Assembly (NCBI GenBank): GCA_902596185.1
Contig: CACJSX010000003.1
Location: 1-64,000 of the forward strand
From: an uncultured Pelagibacteraceae bacterium
Lineage (GTDB): Bacteria; Pseudomonadota; Alphaproteobacteria; Pelagibacterales; Pelagibacteraceae
Direction: 5' to 3'
DNA length: 64,000 nt
The position numbers were made by a program, and so were the translations under genes. The notes beneath the pieces are model-generated. The model did no database searches, was not told the DNA's origin, and saw nothing but the letters and a program-made list of their open reading frames with translations. Shown one piece after another: positions 23,417 through 34,119 of this stretch. Position 1 is the stretch's first letter; each line of letters begins with the position of its first letter.

Positions 23417-23857
23417 ATGACTAACAAGAATGAAAAGCCATATGTGTTAAGAGCTGCTGAATTTGTTTATTCAAATATAGTTCAAATTAAAAAACAAAAT
23501 CCTGAAACAAATAATATACAAGCATTTGAAATTTTTATGACTACTAAAGAATATGAAATTTTAAGTTCTGGGGAATTTCATGATAAATGGTTTTTAGAAC
23601 TAAGGAATAATAAATTTATTGACTCGTTCACCAAAAAAAAAATCAGTGGAGAAACTTTAAGACTTTTGGAACTTCAAAAAGATTCTATGGTTAAATTTTT
23701 AATGAAAATACCTAAGCTTTATTATACCAAAAGTCATTTTCCACTAGAGATTTCACAAAGAGCTTTTGATCATTTATGGAGAGTTTGTGAAAGCTATGAA
23801 ATGTGGTGCAGAGAAACTAAACAGGAAAATCTGATATATCTTAATATTATTGAGTAG
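23417..23857 (+). CDS. Conserved hypothetical protein (146 aa)
   Basis: This 146-residue soluble protein begins MTNKNEKPYVLRAAEF and has no motif I know. Late in the sequence is HLWRVCESYEMWCRE, rich in aromatic residues and two cysteines. It sits three bases after the racemase gene, so it is probably co-transcribed. Its end overlaps the convergent minus-strand gene by 11 bases. Confidence 0.55.
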   Translation: MTNKNEKPYVLRAAEFVYSNIVQIKKQNPETNNIQAFEIFMTTKEYEILSSGEFHDKWFLELRNNKFIDSFTKKKISGETLRLLELQKDSMVKFLMKIPKLYYTKSHFPLEISQRAFDHLWRVCESYEMWCRETKQENLIYLNIIE

Positions 23858-24221
23858 TATTATCTAAATTAATAATTGATCTAGTAATATGTATTCTTTG
23901 TTTAACTAATTTTCTTAATTCTTGTTCCTCAAGTTTTTTTCGTGTCATTTTTATTCTTTTTTCAACAAGATTTCTTAATTCTTCATTAAATTCATTTTTA
24001 TTTTTTTTCTTATCTAATTCCTCTTTAACTAAAGTTAATGAATTTTTACCAGTTTTCTTTTTTATGCTTTGATCAATTATAAATTGGGCAGTTGCTTTAT
24101 AAATATTACCAGAAGTAAGAACTGTAACGCCAGGACCAAGAATTGAGATAAAAGGTGTAAAACCAGTTAAAAACAGAAATGATACCAAAATCATGAAAAT
24201 TTTAAAAAATCTAAAGTTCAT
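23847..24221 (-). CDS. Hypothetical exported or membrane-anchored protein (124 aa)
   Basis: The product has one long hydrophobic N-terminal segment (FFKIFMILVSFLFLTGFTPF) that could be a signal peptide or anchor, then SILGPGVTVLTSGNIYKATAQF, and a strongly charged helical C-terminal half (residues 65-115) with repeated KK, EE and RKL patterns that may form a coiled coil. It stands alone, convergent with the preceding gene. No family recognised. Confidence 0.55.
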   Translation of the reverse strand: MNFRFFKIFMILVSFLFLTGFTPFISILGPGVTVLTSGNIYKATAQFIIDQSIKKKTGKNSLTLVKEELDKKKNKNEFNEELRNLVEKRIKMTRKKLEEQELRKLVKQRIHITRSIINLDNTTQ

Positions 24222-24324
24222 AAAGAAAACCTAAGTGATTTGGTAAACTATATCTATAGTTAATTAGTTCATTTTAGGCGTTGATTTATTTGATTTTATT
24301 AAATTTATTTGCTTATTAAATATT

Positions 24325-25173
24325 ATGCTTAAAATATTTCCTTTTATATTTGTACTTCTATGGTCTTCTGCATTTATAACAACAAAACCTATAATAGATA
24401 ATAGTGATCCATTTGCTGCTCTAGCTTTTAGATTTGCTTTGGTTGCTTTTGGTTTTTTTTTATTTTCTATTTATTCAAAACAAAAAATTTTAGTTAGTAA
24501 AAAAAACTTTTTTGAATCTTTTTTTAGTGGAGTTCTTTTTCATGGTTTTTATCTAGGAGGTGTCTTTTATTCTATTTCAATAGGTATGCCAACAGGGATT
24601 GCAGCATTAATAGTAACTCTACAACCAGTTCTTACAAATGCATTAAGTGGTCCAATCTTGAATGAAAAAGTGTCTGCCAAACAGTGGGTAGGCGTCTTAT
24701 TAGGATTTACTGGTGCAGGGCTTGTATTGGGTTTTGATATTGGTTCTAAAATACCTGCAGCAGGATTGATCGCAACAATAATAGCGTTATTAGCAATTAC
24801 ATTTTCAACTTTATGGCAAAAAAAATTGAGTAACAACTTACCTTTGTCTACAAATAATATGAATCAAGCTCTTGGTGGTTGTTTATTTCATTTGTTAATA
24901 ATAATCTTATTTGTTGATCCATATATTGATTTCTCACAAACATTCATTATTGCAATGAGTCATCAAATATTTTTAGTATCATTCGGTGCATTTACTATTT
25001 TGATGTATTTAATAAGACACAATTCAGCTAGCAAAACTGTTTCCATATTTTTTTTAATCCCGGCTACATCTGCTTTTATGGCATGGCTTTTCTTAAATGA
25101 AAGTTTAACTAACTTAGACCTAATTGGATTTCTAATTACTTCTATAGGTGTTTATATTGCAACAAGAGATTGA
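24325..25173 (+). CDS. EamA/DMT-family transporter
   Basis: This is a 282-residue protein with about ten hydrophobic segments arranged as two EamA repeats. FPFIFVLLWSSAFITTKP and the Ala/Phe-rich DPFAALAFRFALVAFGF at the N-terminus, and LNEKVSAKQWVGVLLGFTGAGLVL ending the first repeat, are typical. Family members export amino acids or other small metabolites. It is a single gene, convergent with the sox operon. Substrate unknown. Confidence 0.85.
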   Translation: MLKIFPFIFVLLWSSAFITTKPIIDNSDPFAALAFRFALVAFGFFLFSIYSKQKILVSKKNFFESFFSGVLFHGFYLGGVFYSISIGMPTGIAALIVTLQPVLTNALSGPILNEKVSAKQWVGVLLGFTGAGLVLGFDIGSKIPAAGLIATIIALLAITFSTLWQKKLSNNLPLSTNNMNQALGGCLFHLLIIILFVDPYIDFSQTFIIAMSHQIFLVSFGAFTILMYLIRHNSASKTVSIFFLIPATSAFMAWLFLNESLTNLDLIGFLITSIGVYIATRD

Positions 25174-25183
25174 AAACTTAAGC

Positions 25184-25379
25184 CTATAAAGACTCAAAGC
25201 CAAACTCTAGAGATGCATCTGTGATAGAATGATATAAAGACTCTCCAAAACTTCTTAAAGCAAATAACCTTACTTTATTTGGATTTTCACCCAACCTATC
25301 AACGGTAAAAGCTATTCCATTATAAGTTGAGTTAATTGAATTATTTTTATTTAATGTATCAAAATTAAAAGGGCATCCC
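25184..25379 (-). pseudogene. soxG: Out-of-frame C-terminal part of soxG
   Basis: Read from the GGA at 25378 the shifted frame gives [13 protein letters not shown], then a SoxG-like tail with FTVDRLGENP, RLFALRSFGESLYHS and DASLEFGFESL, and stops at TAG (25184-25186). Joined to the upstream part with six instead of seven A bases it makes a 195-residue protein, the normal SoxG length. No ribosome-binding site or start lies ahead of it, so it would not be made alone. Confidence 0.8.
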
Positions 25380-25772
25380 TTTTTTTAAAACTTCTATCGT
25401 ATCATTACCTTCGATTTGAATAATAGCTCTTGAATGTGATAAATCTGTTACAGCAAAGTCTGTATATTTAAATTTATCTTCTATATCATTTATTAAATCT
25501 TTTTTGGTTGAAACTAAAAACCAGTTTTTTGGTCCATTCCATAAAATCCTTGTAGTTTCATTAAATACTACAGTTAAAGGTTCGTTTTTAAATTTTAAAC
25601 CATCAATATCAATGTCCTCAAATGAAACTGAGGAATTTTTGTATTGAAATATTTGAACAATTAATAAATTTTTGATTTCAGATATTTTAAGTAAATTATT
25701 TTCATTTTTACCTTCATAATCTCCAAATTGACCTTTTAAATGAACATTTGTTAAAGCTGAAATTAATGTCAT
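25365..25772 (-). CDS. soxG: Sarcosine oxidase gamma subunit, truncated by a frameshift
   Basis: The 135-residue open frame begins [15 protein letters not shown] and runs through the expected SoxG core ([27 protein letters not shown]) but ends at VLKKGMPF. SoxG proteins normally continue after KGCPF-D. Here the continuation exists in the +1 frame immediately downstream, so a single extra base in the A7 run at 25380-25386 breaks the gene. SoxG is the small subunit of the heterotetrameric sarcosine oxidase or N-methylglutamate dehydrogenase and helps form the THF-side complex. It overlaps soxA by four bases. The cause may be mutation, sequencing error or slippage. Confidence 0.8.
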   Translation of the reverse strand: MTLISALTNVHLKGQFGDYEGKNENNLLKISEIKNLLIVQIFQYKNSSVSFEDIDIDGLKFKNEPLTVVFNETTRILWNGPKNWFLVSTKKDLINDIEDKFKYTDFAVTDLSHSRAIIQIEGNDTIEVLKKGMPF

Positions 25773-28765
25773 GATCTAACTCTTTCACCTTTTGGGTCTA
25801 CATAATGTGATGAAACTATCTCAACTGGTATTACTTTGTTTTTAAGTGGTGACATCGCAAAAAGCTTTTGACCAATCATGTTTTTTCCATCTTTTAAAAT
25901 TGCCAAAGAAAAAGGATTATCATATTCAACACTCCAACAAGATGCAGAGATATGACCTAATTTTGGATTTGGTAACGGTGCTTTATCATCTTTAACTAAG
26001 TGAGAGCCTTCTGGTATACTTGTTTGTTTATCTAATGGAACTACGCCCACTATTCTTTGTCTATCTTCAGCTATAAATGCAGATCTTTGTAATGATCTTT
26101 TTCCAATAAAATCTTTCTTTTTGCTAACAAGACCTTCTAAGGCGTTGTCGAATGGAATTGTTCTGCCATCAAGTTCTGATCCAGCAACATGTCCCATTTC
26201 AATTCTAAGAGTTGATAATGCTTCTGTTCCATATGGTTGAATGTTAAATTCCTCACCAACTTCCATTATTTTTTCCCACATGAAATTTCCATAATCAGAT
26301 TCAACATTTACTTCATAAGCAAGCTCGCCTGAGAACGAAATTCTAAATATTCTTGCTTTAACACCAGATAAATCTCCCTCCATATAACCCATGAAAGGCA
26401 AACCTTCATTTGATACATCTAATTTTGGAAATAATTTTTGTAATAAATCTCTAGATTTAGGTCCAGCGATAGCTGCTCCTGCCCACTGTTCTGTAGTTGA
26501 AACTACATTCACATTTAATTCAGGCCAAACTAGTTGCAAATAATATTCTAAATGCGAGAGAACGTTTGCTGCTTGAGCTGTCGTAGTAGTCATATGATAA
26601 TGATTTTCTGAAATTCTTGTAGTTGTTCCGTCATCCATAACAATTCCATCTTCTCTTAACATTACACCATATCTAGCTTTACCAACTGGTAGTTTTAGCC
26701 AAGCATTTGTATAAACTCTATTTAATAACTCTGCTGCATCAGGACCTTTGACATCAATTTTTCCTAAAGTTGTTACGTCACAAACTCCAACATTTGTTCT
26801 TACATTTTTAGCCTCTCTTTTAGAAGCCTCAAATAAATTTTCATTTCCTCTTCTATAATATCTTGGTCTTAACCAAACACCCGCATCAACAAAAACTGCA
26901 TTATTTTTTTCATGCCATGAATGCATTGGAGATTTTCTTGTTGGTTTTGATTGTTTTCCAACCTCTCTTCCTACTATTGCTCCAATAGAAACAGGAGTAT
27001 ATGGGGGTCTGAAAGTTGTATGACCTACCGCAGGAACAACTTTATTTTCAATTTCAGATACTAATTGCAATCCATTTAAATTACTTGTTTTTCCTTGGTC
27101 TGTTGCCATACCTAGAGTTGTATATCTTTTAACGTGTTCAATTGATCGATACCCTTCTCTTAAAGCTATTTCTACATCAGATACCGCTACATCATTTTGA
27201 AAATCTAAAAATCTTTTATAATTTTTACCTTTTGGCAATGGAACACACCAAAACTTATCATGTTGTGAAGATTTTTTTTCAACAACATTTGGAATAGCTA
27301 TCTCATTATCTTTTTTAGTAATTTTTTTTGATAATTCACTTCCTGTTTTAAATGAAGTTTTTAATGTTTCTTCAAGCGAAAATACTCCGTTAGCTGAACC
27401 TAATGTGATTTCATTTTGTTTTGATTGTCCTGGTACAAATGCATCAATTTCTTCTTTAAACTTTGTTTTATTCCCTGATTGTGAAGCTAAATGAATGGTT
27501 GGTGTCCAAAAACCTGAAACACAAATACAGTCACATTCTATATTTTCTATTTTACCAAGTTTTTTTTTGTCTTCAGAAATACTTGCAATATCTGCAGATT
27601 TTACTTTCTTGTATCCTTGTGCTGCAACCACAACATATGAATTTTTAATGTTAATTCCTAAACTTTTTGCTTCATCAATTATTTCTGACTCTGGGTTTTT
27701 TCTTGAGTCTAAAACAACTGTATCTACTCCATGTTTTTTAAATTCAATGGCTGTTTCGTATCCACTATCGTTATTTGTAAATACCAATGGTTTTATTCCA
27801 ACTAAAACACCATATACTTTTAAATATTCTTTGGCAGCTGAAGAAAGCATTACTCCTGGTGTATCATTATTTCCAAAAACTATCGGTCTTTCAATTGATC
27901 CAGAGGAAATTAAAACTTCTTTTGCACGAATGTACCATAACCTTTTGTTAGGGTGATATTTTTTAGTTGCAGGTAAATGATCGCTAACTTTTTCCGACAT
28001 CACAAGCATGTTGTGATCATAGTATCCAAAAATTTGAGATCTATTTTTTACTACAACATTTGGCATTGTTTTTAGCTCAGCAATTATCCCCTCAGCCCAG
28101 TCTTGTCCTGATTGATTACCAATATTGACATCACTAGTTAGTAAAGATCCACCAAATCTTGATTTATCCTCAGCTAAAATTACTTTAGCTCCATTTTTTG
28201 CTGCAGCATATGCACCCGCTAATCCCGAAGGTCCTGAGCCTGCAATTAATAAATCACAATATTCATATTTATGTTCATATCTTTCTTTATCATGTTTAGT
28301 TGAAGCTACACCTAAACCAGCTGCTTTTCTTATAAAAGGTTCATAAATTCGATACCAAAAACTTTTAGGCCACATAAAAGTTTTGTAATAAAAACCTGCT
28401 GGTAAAAAGATTTTTAAAAAATTATTGATTGCACCTATATCAAAATTAACACTTGGCCAACAATTAACACTTTTTGCCTCTAAACCCTCAAATAACTCCT
28501 GCTCAGTGGCTTTAATATTAGGTTCTGTTTCACCATTTCTATAAAGTTGAACTACAGCATAAGGTTCATCTACCCCTGCTCCAAAGAAACCTCTAGGTCT
28601 GTGATACTTAAAACTTCTTCCTACCAAATGAACTCCATTTGCTAATAAAGCTGAAGCTAATGAGTCACCCTCATAACCTAAGTAAGTTTTACCATTAAAC
28701 TTAAAAGATAATTTTTTATCTCTATTTATTAATCCACCATTTTCAATTCTAAAAGCTTGAGTCAT
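25769..28765 (-). CDS. soxA: Sarcosine oxidase (or N-methylglutamate dehydrogenase) alpha subunit
   Basis: This is a 998-residue multidomain protein. Residues 15-110 form a 2Fe-2S-ferredoxin-like domain ([26 protein letters not shown]), followed near residue 172 by the FAD/NAD motif [21 protein letters not shown], and after about residue 610 a GcvT-like THF domain (RNVGV-type [43 protein letters not shown]). The complex oxidises N-methyl groups and transfers the C1 unit to THF. It overlaps soxD by one base and soxG by four. The same subunit layout serves MgdC of the N-methylglutamate pathway, so the substrate is open. Confidence 0.9.
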   Translation of the reverse strand: MTQAFRIENGGLINRDKKLSFKFNGKTYLGYEGDSLASALLANGVHLVGRSFKYHRPRGFFGAGVDEPYAVVQLYRNGETEPNIKATEQELFEGLEAKSVNCWPSVNFDIGAINNFLKIFLPAGFYYKTFMWPKSFWYRIYEPFIRKAAGLGVASTKHDKERYEHKYEYCDLLIAGSGPSGLAGAYAAAKNGAKVILAEDKSRFGGSLLTSDVNIGNQSGQDWAEGIIAELKTMPNVVVKNRSQIFGYYDHNMLVMSEKVSDHLPATKKYHPNKRLWYIRAKEVLISSGSIERPIVFGNNDTPGVMLSSAAKEYLKVYGVLVGIKPLVFTNNDSGYETAIEFKKHGVDTVVLDSRKNPESEIIDEAKSLGINIKNSYVVVAAQGYKKVKSADIASISEDKKKLGKIENIECDCICVSGFWTPTIHLASQSGNKTKFKEEIDAFVPGQSKQNEITLGSANGVFSLEETLKTSFKTGSELSKKITKKDNEIAIPNVVEKKSSQHDKFWCVPLPKGKNYKRFLDFQNDVAVSDVEIALREGYRSIEHVKRYTTLGMATDQGKTSNLNGLQLVSEIENKVVPAVGHTTFRPPYTPVSIGAIVGREVGKQSKPTRKSPMHSWHEKNNAVFVDAGVWLRPRYYRRGNENLFEASKREAKNVRTNVGVCDVTTLGKIDVKGPDAAELLNRVYTNAWLKLPVGKARYGVMLREDGIVMDDGTTTRISENHYHMTTTTAQAANVLSHLEYYLQLVWPELNVNVVSTTEQWAGAAIAGPKSRDLLQKLFPKLDVSNEGLPFMGYMEGDLSGVKARIFRISFSGELAYEVNVESDYGNFMWEKIMEVGEEFNIQPYGTEALSTLRIEMGHVAGSELDGRTIPFDNALEGLVSKKKDFIGKRSLQRSAFIAEDRQRIVGVVPLDKQTSIPEGSHLVKDDKAPLPNPKLGHISASCWSVEYDNPFSLAILKDGKNMIGQKLFAMSPLKNKVIPVEIVSSHYVDPKGERVRS

Positions 28766-29034
28766 TAAGCAACTTCCTCATCAGCTTTAAAGGTTCTGAA
28801 AATTTCATGTGTTGCAGTATCTCTCTCGACTTTTATCCATTGTCTACACCCAGAAATATGTTGCCATAGCTCTAAATGCTTTCCTCTTAAACTTTTTCTA
28901 TTATAAACAAAGTTATCCCATTCTTGATCAGAAACTTCTTTATTAAGTTCTGGTCTTTTAACGCTTGCATCACCACCATATGAAAATTCATTTTGAGATC
29001 TCATTCCACAGTGTGGGCAATTTATGTAAAGCAT
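28765..29034 (-). CDS. soxD: Sarcosine oxidase delta subunit
   Basis: This is an 89-residue protein with the zinc-binding N-terminus INCPHCGMRSQNEFSYGG and the later HISGCRQW, which together supply the cysteines and histidine of the SoxD zinc site. The region NRKSLRGKHLELWQH is highly typical of the family. Length is normal (about 85-100). It abuts soxB and overlaps soxA by one base, consistent with assembly of the four-subunit complex. The homolog in the N-methylglutamate pathway is MgdB. Confidence 0.93.
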   Translation of the reverse strand: MLYINCPHCGMRSQNEFSYGGDASVKRPELNKEVSDQEWDNFVYNRKSLRGKHLELWQHISGCRQWIKVERDTATHEIFRTFKADEEVA

Positions 29035-30291
29035 TTACGATATCCAGGTTTTTGTTCCAAGTCCCTTTTCATCAATAAGATGGCCAGTACTAAATCTATT
29101 TAAATTATAACCAGCATTTAATTCGTGAACTCTATCTTGTGCAATTGTGTGTGCAAATGTCCATCCTGATGCAGGCGTCGCTTTAAATCCTCCGTAGCAC
29201 CATCCACAATTTAAATATAATCCTTCAATATGTGTTTTGTCAATAATTGGTGAACCATCCATTGACATATCCATTATACCACCCCAAGTTCTCAACATTT
29301 TTAATTTACTTAAAAATGGCATCATCGCTATTCCTTCAGTTAAAACGTGTTGCAATGTTGGTAAATTTCCTCTCTGAGCATAACTATTGTATCCATCAAG
29401 ATCACCACCCATTACCATCTCACCTTTGTCTGACTGACTTACATAAAAATGTCCTGCACCAAATGTAACTACATTATCAAGCACTGGTTTAATTGGTTCA
29501 GAAACACATGCTTGAAGCAAATGAGTTTCAATTGGTAAAGTCATATTTAATTTTTCAGCTAATATATTTGTGCTACCAGCAACACATAAACCAACTTTTT
29601 TTGCTTTAATATTTCCTCTTGAAGTTCTAATTCCTTTTATTTTGCCAGCGGAAACATCAAACCCAATCACTTCACAATTTTGAATTATATCTACACCCAT
29701 AGAGTCTGCTTGTCGTGCATAACCCCAAGCAACAGCGTCGTGTCTTGCTGTGCCTGCACTTGGTTGCATCAAACCACCAAAAATTGGAAACCTTACATTT
29801 TCAGAAAAGTCAGCCATTGGAATAATTTCTTTAACTTGTTCTCTATTTAAAAGAACTGCATCAATTCCATTTAACCTCATCGAATTTCCTCTTCTCGCAT
29901 ATGCATTCATTTGTGCATCAGAGTGCGCAAGGTTAATTATTCCTCTTGGAGAAAACATTACATTGTAGTTCAAATCCTGACTCATCTTTCTCCATAAATC
30001 CATTCCAAACTCACTGAACAATCCATTTTCATCGTGCATATAATTAGATCTAATAATTGTAGTGTTACGTCCTACATTTCCTCCTCCAATCCAACCTTTC
30101 TCAATAATTGCAACTTTTGAAATGTTGTGCTCTTTGGCAAGGTAATATGCGGTAGCTAATCCATGGCCACCACCACCGATAATCACTACATCGTATTCTT
30201 CTTTAGGTGTTGGATCTTTCCAGGCCAGATCCCAATTTTCATGGTTTGAGAAAGCGTTTTTAACCAAATTAAATATAGAATATTTTTGCAT
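29035..30291 (-). CDS. soxB: Sarcosine oxidase beta subunit
   Basis: This is a 418-residue flavoprotein. The FAD motif VVIIGGGGHGLATAYYLA is near residue 35, RNTTIIRSNY near 75, and PSAGTARHDAVAWGYA near 180 contains the histidine that carries covalent FMN in this family. The C-terminal GGIMDMSMDGSPIIDKT and LYLNCGWCYGGFKATP are also conserved. It oxidises the N-methyl amine substrate and passes formaldehyde to the THF domain of SoxA. It is the first gene of the operon, divergent from fhs, which would process formyl-THF formed from the same carbon. Confidence 0.93.
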   Translation of the reverse strand: MQKYSIFNLVKNAFSNHENWDLAWKDPTPKEEYDVVIIGGGGHGLATAYYLAKEHNISKVAIIEKGWIGGGNVGRNTTIIRSNYMHDENGLFSEFGMDLWRKMSQDLNYNVMFSPRGIINLAHSDAQMNAYARRGNSMRLNGIDAVLLNREQVKEIIPMADFSENVRFPIFGGLMQPSAGTARHDAVAWGYARQADSMGVDIIQNCEVIGFDVSAGKIKGIRTSRGNIKAKKVGLCVAGSTNILAEKLNMTLPIETHLLQACVSEPIKPVLDNVVTFGAGHFYVSQSDKGEMVMGGDLDGYNSYAQRGNLPTLQHVLTEGIAMMPFLSKLKMLRTWGGIMDMSMDGSPIIDKTHIEGLYLNCGWCYGGFKATPASGWTFAHTIAQDRVHELNAGYNLNRFSTGHLIDEKGLGTKTWIS

Positions 30292-30422
30292 TAATATAAT
30301 TTTATAACAATCAATTTAAATAGTGCTTATTTTTTTTATATATATTTTTTAGAAGTTTCCAAATATCTCAAAAAAGGATAAGAAGTCACAGATAAAAAAA
30401 CTTTTAATTTATTTGATTATTT
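30292..30422. promoter_or_regulatory. Divergent promoter region between soxB and fhs
   Basis: These 131 bases separate soxB (minus) from fhs (plus) and should hold both promoters. The sequence is strongly AT-rich with T-runs at 30331-30350. I found no hairpin or riboswitch-like structure. Shared control of both C1 genes is inference from arrangement. Confidence 0.45.
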
Positions 30423-32105
30423 ATGGCCGAAATTAAATCTGACATCCAAATAGCTAGAGAAGCTAAGATGCAGCCAATAAAAGATATTCTTTCAAAGGTT
30501 GGTGTCCCCGATGAAAATTTTGCTTTTAGTCCAATGGGAAGACACATAGCCAAATTAAATCTGGAATATTTGAATACTCTTAAAAAAGAAAATGGTAAAT
30601 TAATTTTAGTTACAGCAATCACTCCCACTCCAGCTGGTGAAGGTAAAACAACAACTTCGGTTGGATTAAACGACGGTTTGAATAAAATTGGAAAAAAATC
30701 TATTGTTTGTTTAAGAGAACCTAGTCTTGGTCCATCATTTGGAATGAAAGGTGGAGCTGCTGGTGGTGGCTATGCCCAAGTAGTACCAATGGAACAAATC
30801 AATCTTCATTTCACAGGTGACTTTCATGCTATTACATCTGCACATAATTTACTATCTGCATTAATTGACAATCATATTTATTGGGGCAACAAACTTAACA
30901 TTGATGTTAGAAGAGTTGTTTGGAGAAGAGTAATGGATATGAATGATAGATCGTTAAGATCTATTATTGTTGATCTGGGAGGAGTAGCTAATGGTTACCC
31001 TAGGCAAGATAGTTTCGATATTACGGTTGCATCCGAGCTTATGGCTATTTTTTGTTTAGCAACAGACTTAAAAGATTTAGAAAACAGAATTGGAAATATT
31101 ACAATTGGTTATACTAGAGATAAGCAAGCAATTTATGCAAAAGATTTAAATGCCCAAGGTCCGATGACTGTTTTACTTAAGGAAGCAATAAGACCCAATG
31201 TAACTCAAACTCTAGAAAACAACCCTGCAATAATTCATGGTGGGCCTTTTGCAAATATTGCACACGGATGTAATTCGGTTATTGCAACTAAAGCTGGACT
31301 TAAATTAGCTGACTACGTTGTAACAGAGGCTGGATTCGGAGCTGATTTGGGAGCTGAAAAATTTCTGGATATTAAGTGCAGAAAATCTGGTCTAAAACCA
31401 GATTGCGTTGTCATTGTTGCAACTATAAGAGCTCTGAAAATGCATGGGGGAGTTGCTAAAGAAGATTTAAAAAAAGAAAATGTATCAGCACTTAAAGAGG
31501 GAATGGTAAATTTACGTAGACATATTAATAATATTAGAAAATTTGGATTACCTGTTACTGTTGCAGTTAATCATTTTATTACTGATACAGAAGATGAAAT
31601 GAAAACCTTGTTAGATTTTTGTAAAACGCAAGGAGTAAAAACTTCTAAATGTACTCATTGGTCAAATGGAAGTGAGGGAACTATTGAGCTGGCTAAAAAT
31701 GTTACAGAAATTTGTGAAGATAAAAAAGATACATTTAAATTTTTATATGAAGATGATCTTCCGTTATTCAAAAAAATAGAAAAAATTGCACAAGAAATTT
31801 ATAGCGCCTCTGAAGTGGTAGCAGATACAAAAGTTAGGCAACAATTAAAAGATTTTGAAGAAAAAGGTTATGGTAAATTACCTGTTTGTATTGCAAAAAC
31901 ACAATATAGTTTTTCAACAGATCCAAATTTAAAAGGTGCTCCCACAGGTCATGTTTTGCCTGTAAGAGAAGTAAGACTTTCTTCTGGTGCTGAATTTATA
32001 GTTGTTGTGTGTGGAGAAATTATGACAATGCCAGGGCTTCCAAGAGTTCCAGCAGCCGACTCTATAAAATTAAATGATAAAGGTGAAATAGAAGGTTTAT
32101 TCTAA
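30423..32105 (+). CDS. fhs: Formate-tetrahydrofolate ligase
   Basis: This is a 560-residue enzyme, normal for the family. The ATP-binding loop [16 protein letters not shown] is near residue 66, followed by [23 protein letters not shown], and the C-terminal [14 protein letters not shown] is conserved. It interconverts formate plus THF with formyl-THF; in SAR11 C1 oxidation it would run to make ATP and formate. It lies divergent to the sox operon, which delivers C1-THF. Its last nine bases overlap the convergent amidotransferase gene. Confidence 0.96.
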   Translation: MAEIKSDIQIAREAKMQPIKDILSKVGVPDENFAFSPMGRHIAKLNLEYLNTLKKENGKLILVTAITPTPAGEGKTTTSVGLNDGLNKIGKKSIVCLREPSLGPSFGMKGGAAGGGYAQVVPMEQINLHFTGDFHAITSAHNLLSALIDNHIYWGNKLNIDVRRVVWRRVMDMNDRSLRSIIVDLGGVANGYPRQDSFDITVASELMAIFCLATDLKDLENRIGNITIGYTRDKQAIYAKDLNAQGPMTVLLKEAIRPNVTQTLENNPAIIHGGPFANIAHGCNSVIATKAGLKLADYVVTEAGFGADLGAEKFLDIKCRKSGLKPDCVVIVATIRALKMHGGVAKEDLKKENVSALKEGMVNLRRHINNIRKFGLPVTVAVNHFITDTEDEMKTLLDFCKTQGVKTSKCTHWSNGSEGTIELAKNVTEICEDKKDTFKFLYEDDLPLFKKIEKIAQEIYSASEVVADTKVRQQLKDFEEKGYGKLPVCIAKTQYSFSTDPNLKGAPTGHVLPVREVRLSSGAEFIVVVCGEIMTMPGLPRVPAADSIKLNDKGEIEGLF

Positions 32106-32885
32106 ATTTAAATAGTCTAACCAGTTCTCTAATTCTCTCATTCTAGAAACTTTATCTAATTTATTATTCTCAGTTTCTATATGTTTAATATGATTATCGA
32201 TTTCAATCTCATCTTTAAAAGCACCTTTTTCTAAAAGTCTCTTTTTTCTAAAAATAATCAAATTAATCATTTTATTGTAAGTAATCTCGGGGTGATATTG
32301 AAGACCCCATATATTACAGTTGCCAACTTCAAAATTTAATCCTTGCACATTATTTATTGAGTTTGAAGCTAACAAAGTTGAATTTTCTGGCATTGTTACT
32401 ACTTCATCAAAATTAAAAGCAGGTGTATTAAATTTTTTATCTTTATTTTTATAAAGTGGATGATTTAATCCATTTTCATTAATTTCTATATTTGAAGCAA
32501 TACCTCTATGAGATCCTTTTGAAGCTTTTTTAACTTCTCCTCCTGCTGCTGTTACTGCTACTTGCATGCCCCAACATATTGCTAAAATTTTTTTGATTTT
32601 TTTCTGACATTCTTTCATAAATTCAATTTGTCTTTTTATCTCTGGAGTATTGTTATAAATGTTTAAACTACTTCCTCCCCAAATAAGACCATCGTAACTT
32701 TCAAGTGCATCGATATTTTTATCGATATTTTCATCTGAAGAAGGATTAACCACGTGAGTTTCTAATTTATCTGTGAAAAACGCCAAACTATCTTTAAGGC
32801 TTTCTGTGTGTGTTTGAATTCCAGCCTCAGAAAAGCTTTGATTTTCTTCTCGTAAGTTTCCTTCTACTATTAATATTTTTTTCAT
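32097..32885 (-). CDS. Class I glutamine amidotransferase-like protein
   Basis: This is a 262-residue GATase1-fold protein of the GMP-synthase-like stand-alone type. The nucleophile cysteine lies in [18 protein letters not shown], the catalytic His/Glu pair in [23 protein letters not shown] precedes it. Such proteins hydrolyse glutamine or gamma-glutamyl amides. It overlaps the Fe-alcohol dehydrogenase gene by one base. A gamma-glutamyl hydrolase acting with amine catabolism would suit the neighbours, but this is inference. Confidence 0.8.
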   Translation of the reverse strand: MKKILIVEGNLREENQSFSEAGIQTHTESLKDSLAFFTDKLETHVVNPSSDENIDKNIDALESYDGLIWGGSSLNIYNNTPEIKRQIEFMKECQKKIKKILAICWGMQVAVTAAGGEVKKASKGSHRGIASNIEINENGLNHPLYKNKDKKFNTPAFNFDEVVTMPENSTLLASNSINNVQGLNFEVGNCNIWGLQYHPEITYNKMINLIIFRKKRLLEKGAFKDEIEIDNHIKHIETENNKLDKVSRMRELENWLDYLNLE

Positions 32886-34042
32886 TAAAATAATTCTCCA
32901 GAAATACTTTTTATATACATTTCTTTTAGATCGTTTTGACTTAATTTTTTGGGATTTCCTCCAGTTGATGGATCTTCAAATGCCATTAAGGAAAGTTCAT
33001 CTAAATCAATATTATTACAATCCATTACATCTGACAATTTATGTGGAATATTTAAATTATTTCTTAATTCTAAAATCCAATCTAAAAAACTATCAAAATT
33101 TTTATTTAGGCTAAGATAATCACAAATTGATATTATTTTATTTTCAATTGAAGATTTATTAAATGTTAAAACATAAGGCATAAATATTGCGTTAGATAAA
33201 CCATGGTGAACATTAAATTTACCGTTTACAGGATGGCTCAATGAGTGAATTGCTCCTAGTCCTTTCTGAAATGCGGTCGAGCCCATTGAAGCTGCAGAAA
33301 GTAAATCCATTCTAGCATTAACATCTTTTCCATTTATGAATGCTTTAATTAAAGAATTTTTAATTAACTTTATTCCTTCTATTGCCATACCATCAGCCAT
33401 AGGATGATATCCTGGTGCACAAAACGCCTCTAAATTATGAGCTAGTGCATCCATTCCAGTTGCTGCTGTTAATCTTGGAGATAAATCTAATGTAAGTACA
33501 GGATCTAAAATAACAATCGAAGGTAACATTTTTGGGTGAAAAATAATTTTTTTTGCACCTGTTTTTTTATTTATAATTGCAGATGCTCTACCAGTTTCGG
33601 AACCTGTTCCAGCAGTAGTTGGAACTGCAATAATTTTTGAAATTTTAGAATTATCAGCTCTTGTCCAGTAATCACCAATATCTTCGAAATCCCATAACGG
33701 TCGAGATTGATTACACATAAATGCTATGGCTTTTCCAACATCTAAACCACTTCCACCTCCTAAAGCTATTACACCATCACAGTCCGAAGTATTATAAACC
33801 TTAACACCTTCCTCTACGTTTTCTCCAATTGGATTTCCCGTAAAATTAGAAAAAGTAGCTAAATTTTTAAAACTTTTTTTTAATTTTAATATTATATTTT
33901 TTATTAAATCTAGGTTAATTAAATCCTTGTCTGTTACGAATAATGGATTTGAAATATTTAACTCTTCACAGGCTAAGGATAAATCTTCAATTCTATTTTC
34001 TCCTATCCACATAGTGGTTGGATAATTCCAATTAATACCCAT
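32885..34042 (-). CDS. Iron-containing alcohol dehydrogenase
   Basis: This is a 385-residue group III alcohol dehydrogenase. The NAD(P) site GVIALGGGSGLDVGKAIA is near residue 95, VPTTAGTGSETGRASA near 145, and iron ligands lie in TGMDALAHNLEAF (D and H) and HSLSHPVNGKFNVHHGLSNA (two histidines). In SAR11, Fe-dependent alcohol dehydrogenases have been linked to oxidation of methanol and other short alcohols. It is the first gene of a two-gene minus-strand operon with the amidotransferase. Substrate not certain. Confidence 0.88.
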   Translation of the reverse strand: MGINWNYPTTMWIGENRIEDLSLACEELNISNPLFVTDKDLINLDLIKNIILKLKKSFKNLATFSNFTGNPIGENVEEGVKVYNTSDCDGVIALGGGSGLDVGKAIAFMCNQSRPLWDFEDIGDYWTRADNSKISKIIAVPTTAGTGSETGRASAIINKKTGAKKIIFHPKMLPSIVILDPVLTLDLSPRLTAATGMDALAHNLEAFCAPGYHPMADGMAIEGIKLIKNSLIKAFINGKDVNARMDLLSAASMGSTAFQKGLGAIHSLSHPVNGKFNVHHGLSNAIFMPYVLTFNKSSIENKIISICDYLSLNKNFDSFLDWILELRNNLNIPHKLSDVMDCNNIDLDELSLMAFEDPSTGGNPKKLSQNDLKEMYIKSISGELF

Positions 34043-34119
34043 AACAAAATATAATTTTATTTTTTTAAAAATTGTTAGTAAGATATATTTATAAATTTAT
34101 TAATGATAGGAAAAATTCT

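Noticed and set aside
30292-30422. Glycine riboswitch before fhs or soxB
   Set aside because: Glycine riboswitches are known in SAR11, but I see none of the conserved glycine aptamer core sequence in this spacer.
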